This document shows positions 53,394-63,116 of a DNA stretch of 64,000 nt, piece by piece. The notes under the pieces are model-generated. The model did not search any database. It was not told where the DNA came from and was given only the letters and a program-made list of their open reading frames with translations. How positions within the stretch are numbered: position 1 is the first letter of the stretch; each line of letters opens with the position of its first letter. The translations under genes were made by a program, and so were the position numbers. This DNA is from Proteocatella sp041738345 (GTDB lineage Bacteria; Bacillota; Clostridia; Peptostreptococcales; Filifactoraceae). The stretch spans positions 1-64,000 of the forward strand of contig JBGSPX010000037.1 in the NCBI GenBank assembly GCA_041738345.1. The letters are read 5' to 3'.

Positions 53394-56006
53394 CTACTTT
53401 GACAAATTTTTAAGTTCATTTAAAAGGTTCATCGCCTGCATCGGAGTTATATTATTTATGTCAATTTCCTTAAGCTTTTTCTCCACTTCACTTTCAGGAG
53501 TCGGTGCAAAATCAAATATAGATATTTGGTCTTCATCCTTCTTAGCTTTTTTAGACGCCACCTTGCTAAGTTTTGCCTCATACTCTATTTCCGTTTCTTT
53601 TAACTCAAGCTGACTTAGCTTTTCATTTGCATCAAGAAGCACCTTATTAGGAACCCCTGCAAGTTTTGCAACATGAATACCATAACTCTTGTCGATTTTT
53701 CCACTAAATATTTTTCTCATGAAAATTATTGTATCATTTTTTTCCTGAACTGACACATAGTAATTTTTTATATTATCAAACTCATTTTCAAGTTCCGTAA
53801 CCTCATGATAGTGAGTCGAAAATAAAGTAGTACAGTCTATGTTCTGACTTATATACTTAAGTATCGCCCACGCTATACTAAGTCCATCAAATGTACTTGT
53901 ACCTCTTCCCACCTCATCAAGTAGCACAAGGCTGTCCTTTGTCGCATTGTTTAGGATGTAAGAAACCTCAGTCATCTCAACCATAAACGTACTCTGCCCC
54001 TGACTCAAATCATCAGATGCCCCAACCCTTGTGTATACTGCATCTAGGATTGGAATATTTGCATAACTTGCAGGTACAAAAGATCCGATGTGCGCCATTA
54101 TACTTACAATTGCAATCTGCCTCATATAAGTAGATTTACCACCCATATTAGGCCCTGTTATAATATGAATTCTAGATTCTGCATCCGAATGTATATCATT
54201 TGGCACAAAATACTCCTCACCAAGTATCTTTTCCACTACAGGATGGCGAGAATTTTTTATCTCCATTATTCTATCCCTATTGTAAACAGGTCTTACCATA
54301 TTGCCCTTAACCGCCGCAAGCGAAAGTGATAATACAGCGTCGAGCTCTCCAATTCTATCTGCAGTACTTTGGATTCTATTTACATTCTTGTATAGCTCTT
54401 TTTTAAACTCACTATATATCTCAGACTGAATCTCATATATTTTTTGTCTTGCCGTAAGTATCTTATCCTCTATATTTTTAAGTTTTTCACTTATAAAACG
54501 CTCAGCATTTGAAAGAGTTTGCTTCCTTATATAATCACTTGGCAGTTCAAATTCCTTAAGATTCGAATTTGTAATCTCTATATAATATCCAAAAACCTTG
54601 TTATATCCGATTTTAAGCGTTTTTATTCCAGTCTTTTCTTTCTCTTCCATTTCAAGTTCTTGAAGAATCTTTGCCGCATTGGCTTCCACATATCTGTACT
54701 CCTCAAGCTCTGCACTAAAATCACTCTTTATTACATCCCCATCTTTAATACTAAGCGATGGATTTTCAACTATTACCTTGTCTATATATAGATAAATATC
54801 GTGCAGATTGTCCATGCCTGAAATAAGCTGATTAAGCTTTTCACACTTAGAAGCTTCTACAGTCTCTATTAAAATAGGAAGTCTTTCGATTGACGTCTTA
54901 AGGGAAATAATCTCCTTAGTCCCAATTGACTCATAACTTATCTTAGAACAAATACGCTCAATATCATATATCTTAGATAAAATCTCCTTAAGGTCTTCCC
55001 TTAACTCAAACTTTGAAATAAGTTCATCAATCAAATCCAGCCTAAAATTGATGCTCGCTTCCTCTATAAGCGGCTTTTCTATCCACTTCCTTAGCGTACG
55101 TTTGCCTATATTTGTGCGTGTATAATCAAGCACATCAAATAGCGAATTTCTTTTATTCTTCGTATTTATATTCTCAGTAAGCTCCAGATTTCTTCTAGTA
55201 TTTAAATCCAGCTTAAGATACTGATTCGATTTAAGAATATTTATTTTACTTATATTTCTTGAAGCTATCTTTTGAGTATCAAGTATATAAGTCAGTACTA
55301 ACTCTATACTAGAAAGATACTTCTCCGCCGAAAGCTCACTTATATATTCCCTAGTAAAGAAATTTTCAAGTGCATCTTCCTTTGCCGAATATATAGATGA
55401 GACTATCATATTTGCATTCATGTACTGATTAAATTGATTGCTAAGCTTTTTGTCCTGAGAAAGCAACTCACTAAAACTTTCTCCAAAAATAATTTCCTTT
55501 GGCGATATCTGCGCCGTAAGGTCAATTATATCCTCAAACTCAAAACTTCCCGAATTAAACTCTCCCGTAGATATATCTACATATGAAAGCGAAAAACCAT
55601 ATCTCTCATCATATTCACATGCCATTAAGTATATATTCTTGTGAGACTCTATAGTTTTGTCATCAAGATTTGTCCCCGGTGTAATTATCTTTACAACTTC
55701 TCTTTTTACAATACCCTTAACAAGCTTTGGGTCTTCCACCTGCTCACAAATTGCCACTTTTTTTCCACTTTGGATAAGCTTTTGAATATATGATTCCGCA
55801 CTATGATAAGGGAGCCCACACATAGGGGCCCTCTCATCCAAACCACAGTTTTTACCTGTAAGCGCTATATCAAGTATTCTTGCAGCTTCAATGGCATCTT
55901 CAAAAAACATCTCATAAAAATCTCCAAGCCTGAAAAACAGTATAGCATCCTTATGCTGTTCTTTTATTTCAAGATACTGCCTCATCATAGGAGTCAAATT
56001 TTCCAT
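53394..56006 (-). CDS. mutS: DNA mismatch repair protein MutS
   Basis: The 870-residue protein has the mismatch-reading Phe-x-Glu in ILFFRLGDFYEMFFEDA, Walker A GPNMGGKSTYMRQIA, the SQGQSTFMVEMTEVSYIL loop, Walker B LVLLDEVGRGTSTFDG and the FSTHYHEVTELE switch. It ends in the helical tail that binds partners. It begins with GAAAGGATGCAGCGAAATG. Confidence 0.96.
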   Translation of the reverse strand: MENLTPMMRQYLEIKEQHKDAILFFRLGDFYEMFFEDAIEAARILDIALTGKNCGLDERAPMCGLPYHSAESYIQKLIQSGKKVAICEQVEDPKLVKGIVKREVVKIITPGTNLDDKTIESHKNIYLMACEYDERYGFSLSYVDISTGEFNSGSFEFEDIIDLTAQISPKEIIFGESFSELLSQDKKLSNQFNQYMNANMIVSSIYSAKEDALENFFTREYISELSAEKYLSSIELVLTYILDTQKIASRNISKINILKSNQYLKLDLNTRRNLELTENINTKNKRNSLFDVLDYTRTNIGKRTLRKWIEKPLIEEASINFRLDLIDELISKFELREDLKEILSKIYDIERICSKISYESIGTKEIISLKTSIERLPILIETVEASKCEKLNQLISGMDNLHDIYLYIDKVIVENPSLSIKDGDVIKSDFSAELEEYRYVEANAAKILQELEMEEKEKTGIKTLKIGYNKVFGYYIEITNSNLKEFELPSDYIRKQTLSNAERFISEKLKNIEDKILTARQKIYEIQSEIYSEFKKELYKNVNRIQSTADRIGELDAVLSLSLAAVKGNMVRPVYNRDRIMEIKNSRHPVVEKILGEEYFVPNDIHSDAESRIHIITGPNMGGKSTYMRQIAIVSIMAHIGSFVPASYANIPILDAVYTRVGASDDLSQGQSTFMVEMTEVSYILNNATKDSLVLLDEVGRGTSTFDGLSIAWAILKYISQNIDCTTLFSTHYHEVTELENEFDNIKNYYVSVQEKNDTIIFMRKIFSGKIDKSYGIHVAKLAGVPNKVLLDANEKLSQLELKETEIEYEAKLSKVASKKAKKDEDQISIFDFAPTPESEVEKKLKEIDINNITPMQAMNLLNELKNLSK

Positions 56007-56062
56007 TTCGCTGCATCCTTTCTAATTCTATTATACTTCCAATTTATATTGCTATCTTTTCT

Positions 56063-57487
56063 CTAATCTATCATTTCACCAGTTAAAGAGAACGACTTAG
56101 GATCATTTATAAATACCTTAACTAATTTTCCAACAAGCTCCTCCGTTCCTCTGAAATTAACCAGCTTATTATGTCTTGTTCTACCAGTCATAAACTCTTC
56201 ATTCTTTTTGCTAACACCCTCTACAAGCACCTCTACTACCTTATCCTGATAGCTCTTAGAAGACGCTTTAGAAGCGGCATTTACAACCTCTATCAATCTG
56301 TCAAATCTTTCCTTTTTGATGTCCTCAGGAATTTGGTCTTCCATCTTTTCCGCAACAGTCCCTTTTCTTATAGAGTATAGGAAAGTAAACGCTAAATCAT
56401 ACTGAACCTTTTCAACCACATCAATAGTCTCTAAGAAATCCTCCTCAGTTTCCCCAGGGAATCCTACCATTATATCCGTAGTTATCGCAAGGTCAGGCAT
56501 TTTCGCCTTAGCCTTTTCTATTATTCTTAAATAATCTTCTTTAGTATAATGTCTGTTCATCTTAGCAAGCAGTCTGCTACTTCCTGATTGAATTGGAAGA
56601 TGAAGACTCTCACAGACCTTGTCAAGTCTTGCCATAGCATCTATAAGCTCATCCGATATGTCCTTTGGATGAGAAGTCATAAATCTTAATCTTTCAAGCC
56701 CTTCTACTTCATTTATTGTTTCTAATAGCTGTGGGAAAGTGTAGCTTGGCTCAAGCGTATTTCCATATGAATTTACATTTTGACCAAGAAGCGTAATTTC
56801 TTTTACTCCAGTAGCTACAAGACTCTTAACCTCATCCACTATATCCTGAGGATTTCGGCTTCTCTCCCTACCTCTAGTGTAAGGTACAATGCAGTATGTG
56901 CAGAAATTATTGCATCCATACATTATATTTACAAACGCTTTTGTATTATATCTTCTAAGCGTAGGAAGTCCCTCAACAACCCTTCCGTCAATATCCCAAA
57001 CATCATAAAGCGAATCTTCACTGTCCATAACCTTGAATAATAGCTCAGGGAATTTGTAGATATTATGAGTTCCAAAAACCATATTTACATGAGGATAAGT
57101 CTTTTTGATTTCATCAACCACATGAGACTGCTGCATCATACATCCACATACCGCAATTAATAGCTCAGGCTTTTTGTCCTTTAATTTCTTTAGGGCATGA
57201 AGATTTCCATACACCTTAAGCTCAGCATTTTCCCTTACCGCACAAGTGTTGTAGATTATTAAATCTGCATCCTTTTGCTCCTCAGTTGGCTCATAACCCA
57301 TCATCTCAAGCATACCAAAAAGATTCTCAGAGTCGTGCTCATTCATCTGACAACCGTATGTTGAGATATTCACGAGAGGTTTTCTCCCATTATATTTTTC
57401 TTTTACTACACTTTTTAAAGTTTCTATATACTGTTGTTGCTCTTTTATTTCATCAAGTGATACTACTAAATTCTCTCTTCTACTCAT
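56063..57487 (-). CDS. miaB: tRNA-2-methylthio-N6-dimethylallyladenosine synthase MiaB
   Basis: This is a 474-residue radical SAM methylthiotransferase. N-terminal cluster Cys are in STYGCQMNEHDSE, YNTCAVRENAE and AVCGCMMQQ. The radical SAM motif is YGCNNFCTYCIVPYTRGRE, followed by GFPGETEEDF and a C-terminal TRAM domain (TGRTRHNKLVNF). It adds the 2-methylthio group to the A37 that MiaA modified. First gene of miaB-mutS-mutL-miaA. Confidence 0.96.
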   Translation of the reverse strand: MSRRENLVVSLDEIKEQQQYIETLKSVVKEKYNGRKPLVNISTYGCQMNEHDSENLFGMLEMMGYEPTEEQKDADLIIYNTCAVRENAELKVYGNLHALKKLKDKKPELLIAVCGCMMQQSHVVDEIKKTYPHVNMVFGTHNIYKFPELLFKVMDSEDSLYDVWDIDGRVVEGLPTLRRYNTKAFVNIMYGCNNFCTYCIVPYTRGRERSRNPQDIVDEVKSLVATGVKEITLLGQNVNSYGNTLEPSYTFPQLLETINEVEGLERLRFMTSHPKDISDELIDAMARLDKVCESLHLPIQSGSSRLLAKMNRHYTKEDYLRIIEKAKAKMPDLAITTDIMVGFPGETEEDFLETIDVVEKVQYDLAFTFLYSIRKGTVAEKMEDQIPEDIKKERFDRLIEVVNAASKASSKSYQDKVVEVLVEGVSKKNEEFMTGRTRHNKLVNFRGTEELVGKLVKVFINDPKSFSLTGEMID

Positions 57488-57586
57488 TTTGTATACCTTC
57501 TCCTAAAATTATATTTTTACATTTCATTATATCAAAAAATATTTTTTATTACAATTGTATAAAGAATTGTGATTAATAAAAAGCAT

Positions 57587-57610
57587 AAAAAAAGACTGAA
57601 AATCAGTCTT
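57587..57610 (-). terminator. Intrinsic terminator of the unknown cluster
   Basis: AAGACTGA pairs with TCAGTCTT around a tight loop, followed on the minus strand by TTTTTTT. It lies about 90 bases past the last gene of the 57.7-59.7 kb cluster and insulates the miaB operon from it. Confidence 0.8.
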
Positions 57611-57698
57611 GGGGTAAAGATATGTAATTTTAGAGATATAGGGTCTTAGTTTAGTGGAAGTTGCACTGTGACATATATTCTGTGTCTTACAGTTTAAA

Positions 57699-57887
57699 TC
57701 ACAACTCTTCAAATCCAGGTAAGAGTGCCCTATTAGACTCTATACCTACATCTATCAACATACTTATAAGCTTCCTAAATAGAGACTCATTGTTGGCAAA
57801 TCCGTGAATCAGGAGCACCTTCTTGCCTATACTGTAATTACTTGGAATATATTTATTTATATACTTATTCCTTACATCCGTGAACAT
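57699..57887 (-). CDS. Short unknown protein resembling an alpha/beta-hydrolase N-terminus, 62 aa
   Basis: The product includes KKVLLIHGFANNESLFRKLI, which looks like the second strand and oxyanion loop (HGF) of lipases and other alpha/beta hydrolases, then LIDVGIESNRALLPGFEEL and a stop. Complete hydrolases run to 200 residues or more with a Ser nucleophile; none follows here in any frame that I can join. It is either a decayed hydrolase or a small protein with chance likeness. It starts 6 bases after the previous gene of the cluster, with only a weak GTGAAG site. Confidence 0.5.
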   Translation of the reverse strand: MFTDVRNKYINKYIPSNYSIGKKVLLIHGFANNESLFRKLISMLIDVGIESNRALLPGFEEL

Positions 57888-57893
57888 CTTATA

Positions 57894-58283
57894 TTACTTC
57901 ACTTTAGCGTCTTCTATTATAAATGTATCAAAACCATCCACAGCAACCAACAACCAACCTACCAACTTACTATAGAAAAAATCTGTCTGATTGTAAATCT
58001 CTACATTATCCATAGACTTGCCTACAATATCCATAAACCTTGAATTCATATTACTATCCTGAGAAAAGTTTAAGTAACTATAATCCTGAATAAATTTAGC
58101 TAAGTCGTAAAGTAACCCACTAGCGTACGGGTCGCCAGTGTATGTGCTATCTTTAAATAAATCTTTATTATTAATTATAGCTTTTAAGCATAAGCTGTAA
58201 TCCCTCTCATCTAACTCAACACCTAACACGTCATACGAATCTACATAACGCATAACATCCTCAAAGCGTAGAGTACCTAACAT
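57894..58283 (-). CDS. Unknown protein, 129 aa, accessory cluster
   Basis: I do not recognise a family. The product is acidic and helical, with several Asp and Tyr (FEDVMRYVDSYDVLGVELDE, LLYDLAKFIQDYSYLNF) and no membrane segment or signal peptide. It lies 49 bases after the 178-residue gene and 6 bases before the 62-residue gene on the same strand, so the four genes look like one transcript. No ribosome site better than AAATTTCATAG precedes the ATG. Confidence 0.6.
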   Translation of the reverse strand: MLGTLRFEDVMRYVDSYDVLGVELDERDYSLCLKAIINNKDLFKDSTYTGDPYASGLLYDLAKFIQDYSYLNFSQDSNMNSRFMDIVGKSMDNVEIYNQTDFFYSKLVGWLLVAVDGFDTFIIEDAKVK

Positions 58284-58332
58284 ATCTATGAAATTTTATA
58301 TAAAATTTCTTGTTCTGTAATTCTTTACGTAC

Positions 58333-58869
58333 TTATTGCATATCACTCTTTAACTCTTTGAAAACACAGTAAGCACTATCTATAGTTTGGCTTATATAAT
58401 TTAAAGTTCCTAAATTTATATTACTATTATCTACACTGTCTATAAATTTATTAAAATCTCTAACTGATGGTACATAATCTAAATACCTAACCCAATCAGA
58501 TACTATTGGTTGACTACTTACTGCATCAATAATCGCAGCAGTATACAATCTCATCATGTTCTTCTCAAATACATAACATAAATCAACATATACTTTCTTT
58601 ATAATATTACTGTCTAGTTCTTTAGATTGATACACAACCATTGCATAACTCTTCTTCAATATATCAAACTTATCTTTTAATGTAACGGAAACAAGCTCAC
58701 TATTACCTTCTTGCTTAATATAACTATCTGCATCCCCCATAATACTATGTGTTTGCAAATCTACTTCAACTACTATGTTGCGGTATTCATCTGCCATCGA
58801 TAATACAGCTTCTTCTATCAAACCTTTAGTGTCACGTTTTAATACTCTTAATATATCTTCTCTATCCAT
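58333..58869 (-). CDS. Unknown protein, 178 aa, accessory cluster
   Basis: No family is recognised. The start is good (GGGGGAATTATAATG). The protein opens MDREDILRVLKRDTKGLIEE, is mostly helical and soluble, with LKKSYAMVVYQSKELDSNII and YVFEKNMMRLYTAAIIDAVS. It lies 16 bases after the 255-residue gene. The style (acidic, Tyr/Asp-rich, all-helical) is shared with its neighbours. Phage, plasmid or conflict-system origin is possible but not shown. Confidence 0.7.
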   Translation of the reverse strand: MDREDILRVLKRDTKGLIEEAVLSMADEYRNIVVEVDLQTHSIMGDADSYIKQEGNSELVSVTLKDKFDILKKSYAMVVYQSKELDSNIIKKVYVDLCYVFEKNMMRLYTAAIIDAVSSQPIVSDWVRYLDYVPSVRDFNKFIDSVDNSNINLGTLNYISQTIDSAYCVFKELKSDMQ

Positions 58870-58885
58870 TATAATTCCCCCTGTT

Positions 58886-59653
58886 CTAACTTCTCGTAAT
58901 ATTTAAATGTTTAAATGTAACTATAAGTGCTTTTCTAACTAACACACCCCTAGAGTCTTCTACACCCTCTTCTAATAACCCATTATGGTATGCTTCCTCT
59001 AGTCCATTAATACAAGTAACTAAATTAACTTTTCGGTACATTTCATTAAAGTCTGTGTTACAATATACGTCATACTCTAGTAATCTCTCAACACACTTAA
59101 TCCCCTCTATCTTTTTGTCAGCCCCATTTAGGTAAGAGTTTATCGACTCCAACTCCTCAACACTTAGAGTAGCTATCTCTTTTAACTCAGCAAACTTCTC
59201 ATACTGTTCCAAATCTTCTAACCGTATAGTATTGTAATCACCTTCAATAATAACCAGTATATATAATAATATAGAAGTTACAGAAAACATATCATCCTCA
59301 GTACTATTTAACTTATACTTACTAATCGAACCACTCTGCATCAAATCTATAAGATTAAAGTCCCCAGTAGCGAAGTCGTCCCCATAGTCAACTAAAATCT
59401 CTTTTGTCTTATATAATATACCATTTACTATACCCTTTACTTTCTCTAATGTATAATTTCTGCTATTCTTCACAGAGTCTATCATTATGTGAGTTCCTAC
59501 TACTATATTATATGCACGCTCTATATAATCTCTATTATCCTCTTCTTGCTCAAATCTATTACCCAGATTTGATAATTTATTGTACAATTTATACATAATA
59601 TCTGGTGGTATACTATTAAACTTACTTTTTAAATTATCTTCTATTATAAACAT
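58886..59653 (-). CDS. Unknown protein, 255 aa, first intact gene of accessory cluster
   Basis: No family is recognised. The start has GGAGGGTAGTAATG. The protein is helical, with FNSIPPDIMYKLYNKLSNLG, LEKVKGIVNGILYKTKEILV and LATLSVEELESIN-like stretches, one hydrophobic helix (MFSVTSILLYILVIIEG) too polar at its ends for a clear membrane span, and a C-terminal VLVRKALIVTFKHLNI. It heads the intact part of a cluster that is broken upstream by the IS3 element. Confidence 0.7.
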   Translation of the reverse strand: MFIIEDNLKSKFNSIPPDIMYKLYNKLSNLGNRFEQEEDNRDYIERAYNIVVGTHIMIDSVKNSRNYTLEKVKGIVNGILYKTKEILVDYGDDFATGDFNLIDLMQSGSISKYKLNSTEDDMFSVTSILLYILVIIEGDYNTIRLEDLEQYEKFAELKEIATLSVEELESINSYLNGADKKIEGIKCVERLLEYDVYCNTDFNEMYRKVNLVTCINGLEEAYHNGLLEEGVEDSRGVLVRKALIVTFKHLNITRS

Positions 59654-59735
59654 TACTACCCTCCACTAATAACTTAAGTTATTTGATAACACTACATGCT
59701 AGTATATTTCATAATTTACATCAATATACAATTCA

Positions 59736-60078
59736 TCATATTGAATATGTATATACCTTATTATCCGTTAAATAACTGTTATAAATTGCCTTTTCGTATT
59801 TATATCTTTCAATATCAGTCAAAGATGTCTTCAAAATCTCTTTTATTTTTTGCTCAGAATAGCCTAGCATACTAAACTCATCATTTCTGTAACATTCTAT
59901 ATCGATAATACTACTATAACAATCTGTATCATTTTCAAATCAACCAATTTTACTAGATATTATATTTCTAATCTTATCAAAATACCCATCCTCTTTTTTG
60001 GAAAAGAGTAATTTAAGTGCAGGTATCACATCCTCCTCGACTCTATTAGAATCACAGTAACCAGTTGAATCTATGTCA
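59736..60078 (-). pseudogene. Broken fifth gene of the accessory cluster
   Basis: The gap between the 255-residue gene and the IS3 element holds one frame of about 114 codons: DIDSTGYCDSNRVEEDVIPA..., a single TGA after IISSKIG, then FENDTDCYSSIIDIECYRND and a stop after VYTYSI. The 5' end runs into the IS3 element. It reads as a gene with one nonsense codon, truncated by the insertion. Its acidic, helical style matches the downstream unknown genes. Confidence 0.6.
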
Positions 60079-60114
60079 ATATTTTAGACACAAAAAGTTT
60101 AACTTTTATGAAAT

Positions 60115-60986
60115 TTATTTGGCTAATTTTTCACAATTTTGAGGGGTTATATATCCAATACTACTATGGATGCGGTTTCTATTATACAAGCTTCTATATA
60201 TTCAAATATAGCTAACCTTGCTACATTAAAATCTAAATACCTATTAATATTAACTTCTTCTTTTTTTAAGGAAGCATGAAATGATTCTATTCCAGCATTA
60301 TCATAATGGCCTCCTTTTCCACTAAATGAATGGCTTATACATTATATATTCCATAAAAGCGGAGCTTGTATATTGACACCCCAAATCACTATGCAATATC
60401 AAAGATTTAATTGTTTTTTGAATATCAATAGCATTTTTTAATACTTGTAATGCTAACTTAGTATTTATAGTTTTAGACATGGAATATCCAACTATCTTCT
60501 TACTATGTAAATCCATAACTGAAGCTAGATAGCACCAACCATCTTTAATTGTGTAAATATAAGTTATGTCGGTTACCCATTTTTCATTTATAGTAGATGT
60601 TTGAAAATTTCTTTTTAAAAGCTTCTCTCTTTCTACTATTTTCCCTTTATTTGAGGATGGTCTAAATTTTTTTGTTACTATTGATTTTATGCCTAGTTTA
60701 TTCATAAGACGCTGTATTCTTTTTAAACTGATGCTTATACCTAACAATTTAAGTGATACATTTATTTTAGGCGAACCATAACATTTTTTGCTATTTTGAT
60801 ATATTTTTAAGATTTCTTTTTTTACTTTTTATTTTTTGGTTTTCTAATTCTCTATTGCTTAATTTCTTATTTAGATATTTGTAATAAGAACTTCTAGATA
60901 CCTTTAAGACCTTACACATACACTTAATATCATCATATTCTTTGTTGTTATATATGAATTCAAAAACAGAATTTACTTTCTTGCAA
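60115..60986 (-). pseudogene. IS3-family transposase OrfB, frameshifted
   Basis: The integrase-type (rve) domain is recognisable in pieces: KVLKVSRSSYYKYLNKKL near the start, CYGSPKINVSLKLLGISI, WVTDITYIYTIKDGWCYLA (first Asp), LILHSDLGCQY (second Asp), NAGIESFHASLKKEEV (Glu), and IHSSIGYITPQNCEKLAK at the end. At least three frameshifts separate these: near 60832, near 60322 and near 60190. The longest open piece is 60322-60747. All three DDE residues survive but not in one frame. Confidence 0.85.
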
Positions 60987-61026
60987 AGTCGAGTAGACCG
61001 GGGATTTTCACCCTTAGCCTCTCACA

Positions 61027-61060
61027 GAACCGTACGTGACACTCTCATGTCATACGGCTC
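61027..61060 (-). ncRNA. Group II intron domain V
   Basis: A 34-nt hairpin with GAGCCGTATGAC / GTCACGTACGGTTC arms, the catalytic AGC triad, a two-base bulge and a GAGA-type tetraloop. It is the catalytic heart of the ribozyme and appears intact. Confidence 0.9.
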
Positions 61061-61072
61061 CTATCATTCAAT

Positions 61073-62306
61073 CTATGTTATACCAACTTTCCAGTGAGCA
61101 AATAATGCCGAATTCACTTTTATCATCTTTCGCAACAAGGTTCTTGCTCTAAATGGTTTATGTTTAAATTTCTTATATTTCCTTTGAATCCACAAGCATA
61201 AATGTTTATTTATCCCTTCAAGAACTCTAAGCAACTCAATTTTTCCATATTTTCCATAATAATTTAACCATCCTCTAATAACAGGATTGTACTTTTTGGC
61301 TAAATCTTCTAGCGTCTTATTTGTCTGCCATAATAATCGTCACTCTCTTATTTTCCTCTGAATATCAGATTTTGACTTTTTACTAATGGCAGGAAGAAAG
61401 CTTGTAAAAGAACTTCCAATTCTTGCTTTTGCCTTTCTCGGTCTAAATGTGTACCCTAAAAAGGTAAACTCAATATTTGCATGTTCCTCACGTCGATTAC
61501 TATCTTTACAATATACAATCTTCGTTTTGTTGGGATGAATCACTAGAAAACATTCTTTAAATCTTTGCTCTAGTTTTCTCAGTATATAGTACCCTTGTTT
61601 TTGACTTTTGCAGTGAATAATTCCATCATCTGCATATCTACACCAAGGATTAATCTGAAATTCTTTTTCCATCCACTTGTCAAACGCATAATGCAAAAAT
61701 AAATTTGATAAGACGGAGCTAATTACACCACCTTGTGGAACATCTTTGGTTATTTCCATTATATTTCCATTTGAGTCTACTGGTGCAGTCAACCATCGTT
61801 CAATATATAATAGCCCCCATGGACAGTCTGTGTGTTTTCTTACTACTTTCATCAGTAAGTCATGATTTATATTATCAAAAAGTCCTTTTATATCAAACTC
61901 TAAAACCCAATCATATTTCCAACATCTTGTCCTAGTTATTTCTAGAGCATTATGTGCAGACTTATTAGGTCTGTACCCATATGAATCTTCTAGAAATAAA
62001 GGTTCCACTTTCTCTTCAAACTTAATCTTAACTACCATTTGAGCAATTCTGTCAGCCACAGTTGGTATCCCTAATACACGAACACCACCATCCTTTTTTC
62101 GGAATTTCTACTGCTTTAACTGGTGGTGGAAAGTAGGTTCCTGAAGACATTCTATTCCATATCTTGTACAGATTGTCTTTCAAACTTATTTCAAAGTTTT
62201 CAAGCGATATTTCATCTATACCAGCTGAATCGCTATTAGCTTTTACTCTTTTATATGCTTCATAAATGAGTTGTTTTGGTATGTCATAAGATTTTGTTTT
62301 ATTCAC
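61073..62306 (-). pseudogene. ltrA: Group II intron reverse transcriptase/maturase, broken
   Basis: Starts at GTG behind GGAGGGACTAA. The RT domain is seen as SYDIPKQLIYEAYKRVKANS, VADRIAQMVVKIKFEEKVEP, GYRPNKSAHNALEITR, VLEFDIKGLFDNINH, VPQGGVISSVLSNLFLHYA and RYADDGIIH (active site). A one-base gain in an A6 run near 62095 shifts the frame between IPKK and DGGVRV. A TGA (where Trp fits, in KIRE-stop-RLLWQTNKTLEDL) cuts off domain X at 61340. Maturase domain X continues after it to PFRARTLLRKMIKVNSALF and a TAG. There is no HNH endonuclease domain. Confidence 0.88.
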
Positions 62307-62831
62307 TTAGTCCCTCCTATAATTTCTTATGGTTGACTAAACCATAAAACTGAATGATACAGTCCCTTGGCTCCAATTCCATTACAGAATCTTCATAGCT
62401 ACTACGAACTGTTCTGCCCCTATACCTTGCATTGGTACTTTCACACTTGTAAGGTCTTTACTCATTGCTTTTCCCTTATCCTCAAGGTCGTAGGTTCTAC
62501 TGTTCCATATAAAAGCCTGTATTATGTTCATGCCACCTTTACTCCGGTTACCGTCCAGTCAGTAAGCAGATTTCCTCTAGACTCTTCCTATACTTAGCAT
62601 ATCCATATAGTTTTGATAACATCTAAGCTTTTCGAAGCGTCATCAATGGTTCATTTTCATTCATCTCCATAATACACATCTGACATAATCCGAGCTATGC
62701 CTTTTCCTTAACGCTCAATACCATAGCTTTTGACTACAGCACCTTAAGGTGATTTATAACCCCCATCTGCATGACGATTATGAAGGGCCAAACCTTCATC
62801 AATTATATAGTTAAAAGACAAAGCTGTAGCT
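62307..62831 (-). other. Group II intron 5' ribozyme domains (no gene)
   Basis: This stretch between the intron-encoded protein and the intron 5' end has no credible reading frame. It is rich in the paired and purine-rich segments of domains I-IV (for example GCAGATGGGGGTTATAA near 62760 and GGAGCCAAGGGACTG-like near 62370). Confidence 0.7.
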
Positions 62832-63116
62832 TTATCTTTCAGTACACACAAATGCTGCTGCCTTTTTTAAAAATCTGTTTTCCTTTTCAAGTTCTTCAAG
62901 CTGTCGCTTTAACTTAAGTATCTCTTGGAAGTAGTCTCTTTCAGTTTGTAGCTCTGAGTTGGTATTGCATTCTTCGCGGTATTTTTTTATCCATTGTGTA
63001 ATTGTACTTTTGCTTATTCTGTATTCTTCAGATAAGCTAGTTAGAGTTCTGCCATCTTCAAGATGGAGTTTAATCAGTTTTCTTTTGAATTCAGGTTCGT
63101 ATTTTATTCTTGCCAT
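62832..63116 (-). pseudogene. IS3-family transposase OrfA, 3' end replaced by intron
   Basis: The helix-turn-helix protein reads MARIKYEPEFKRKLIKLHLE, LTSLSEEYRISKSTITQWIK, and a leucine-zipper-like LKRQLEELEKENRFLKKAAAF. The last six codons before the stop (VCTER) come from the group II intron. With the intron spliced out, the ending is FFARK and a stop. The start has AAAGGAGAGATTACG. Alone it cannot move the element because OrfB is broken. Confidence 0.85.

Larger units (their letters stand above)
60988..62849 (-). mobile_element. Group II intron, 1862 bp, inserted in IS3 orfA
   Basis: On the minus strand the intron starts GTGTG (matching GUGYG) and ends ...CTACTCGAC. It carries a 34-nt domain V (61027-61060) starting GAGCCGTATGAC and ending GTACGGTTC with the AGC triad, then a domain VI-like stem. 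A reverse transcriptase/maturase gene lies within. Ends are set by the rejoined OrfA frame. The ribozyme 5' domains occupy 62307-62849, which holds no gene. The protein is broken, so movement would need help in trans; splicing may still occur. Confidence 0.85.

Noticed and set aside
59940..59945. In-frame TGA in the broken cluster gene as selenocysteine
   Set aside because: No SECIS-like hairpin directly downstream and the gene is already truncated by an IS; nonsense mutation is simpler.
61340..61342. TGA in the intron maturase as a recoded Trp
   Set aside because: All other genes in the window use TGG for Trp and TGA as stop, so recoding is not supported.
62367..62597. 76-codon plus-strand frame in the intron
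   Set aside because: It lies over the ribozyme domains on the opposite strand and has no ribosome site.
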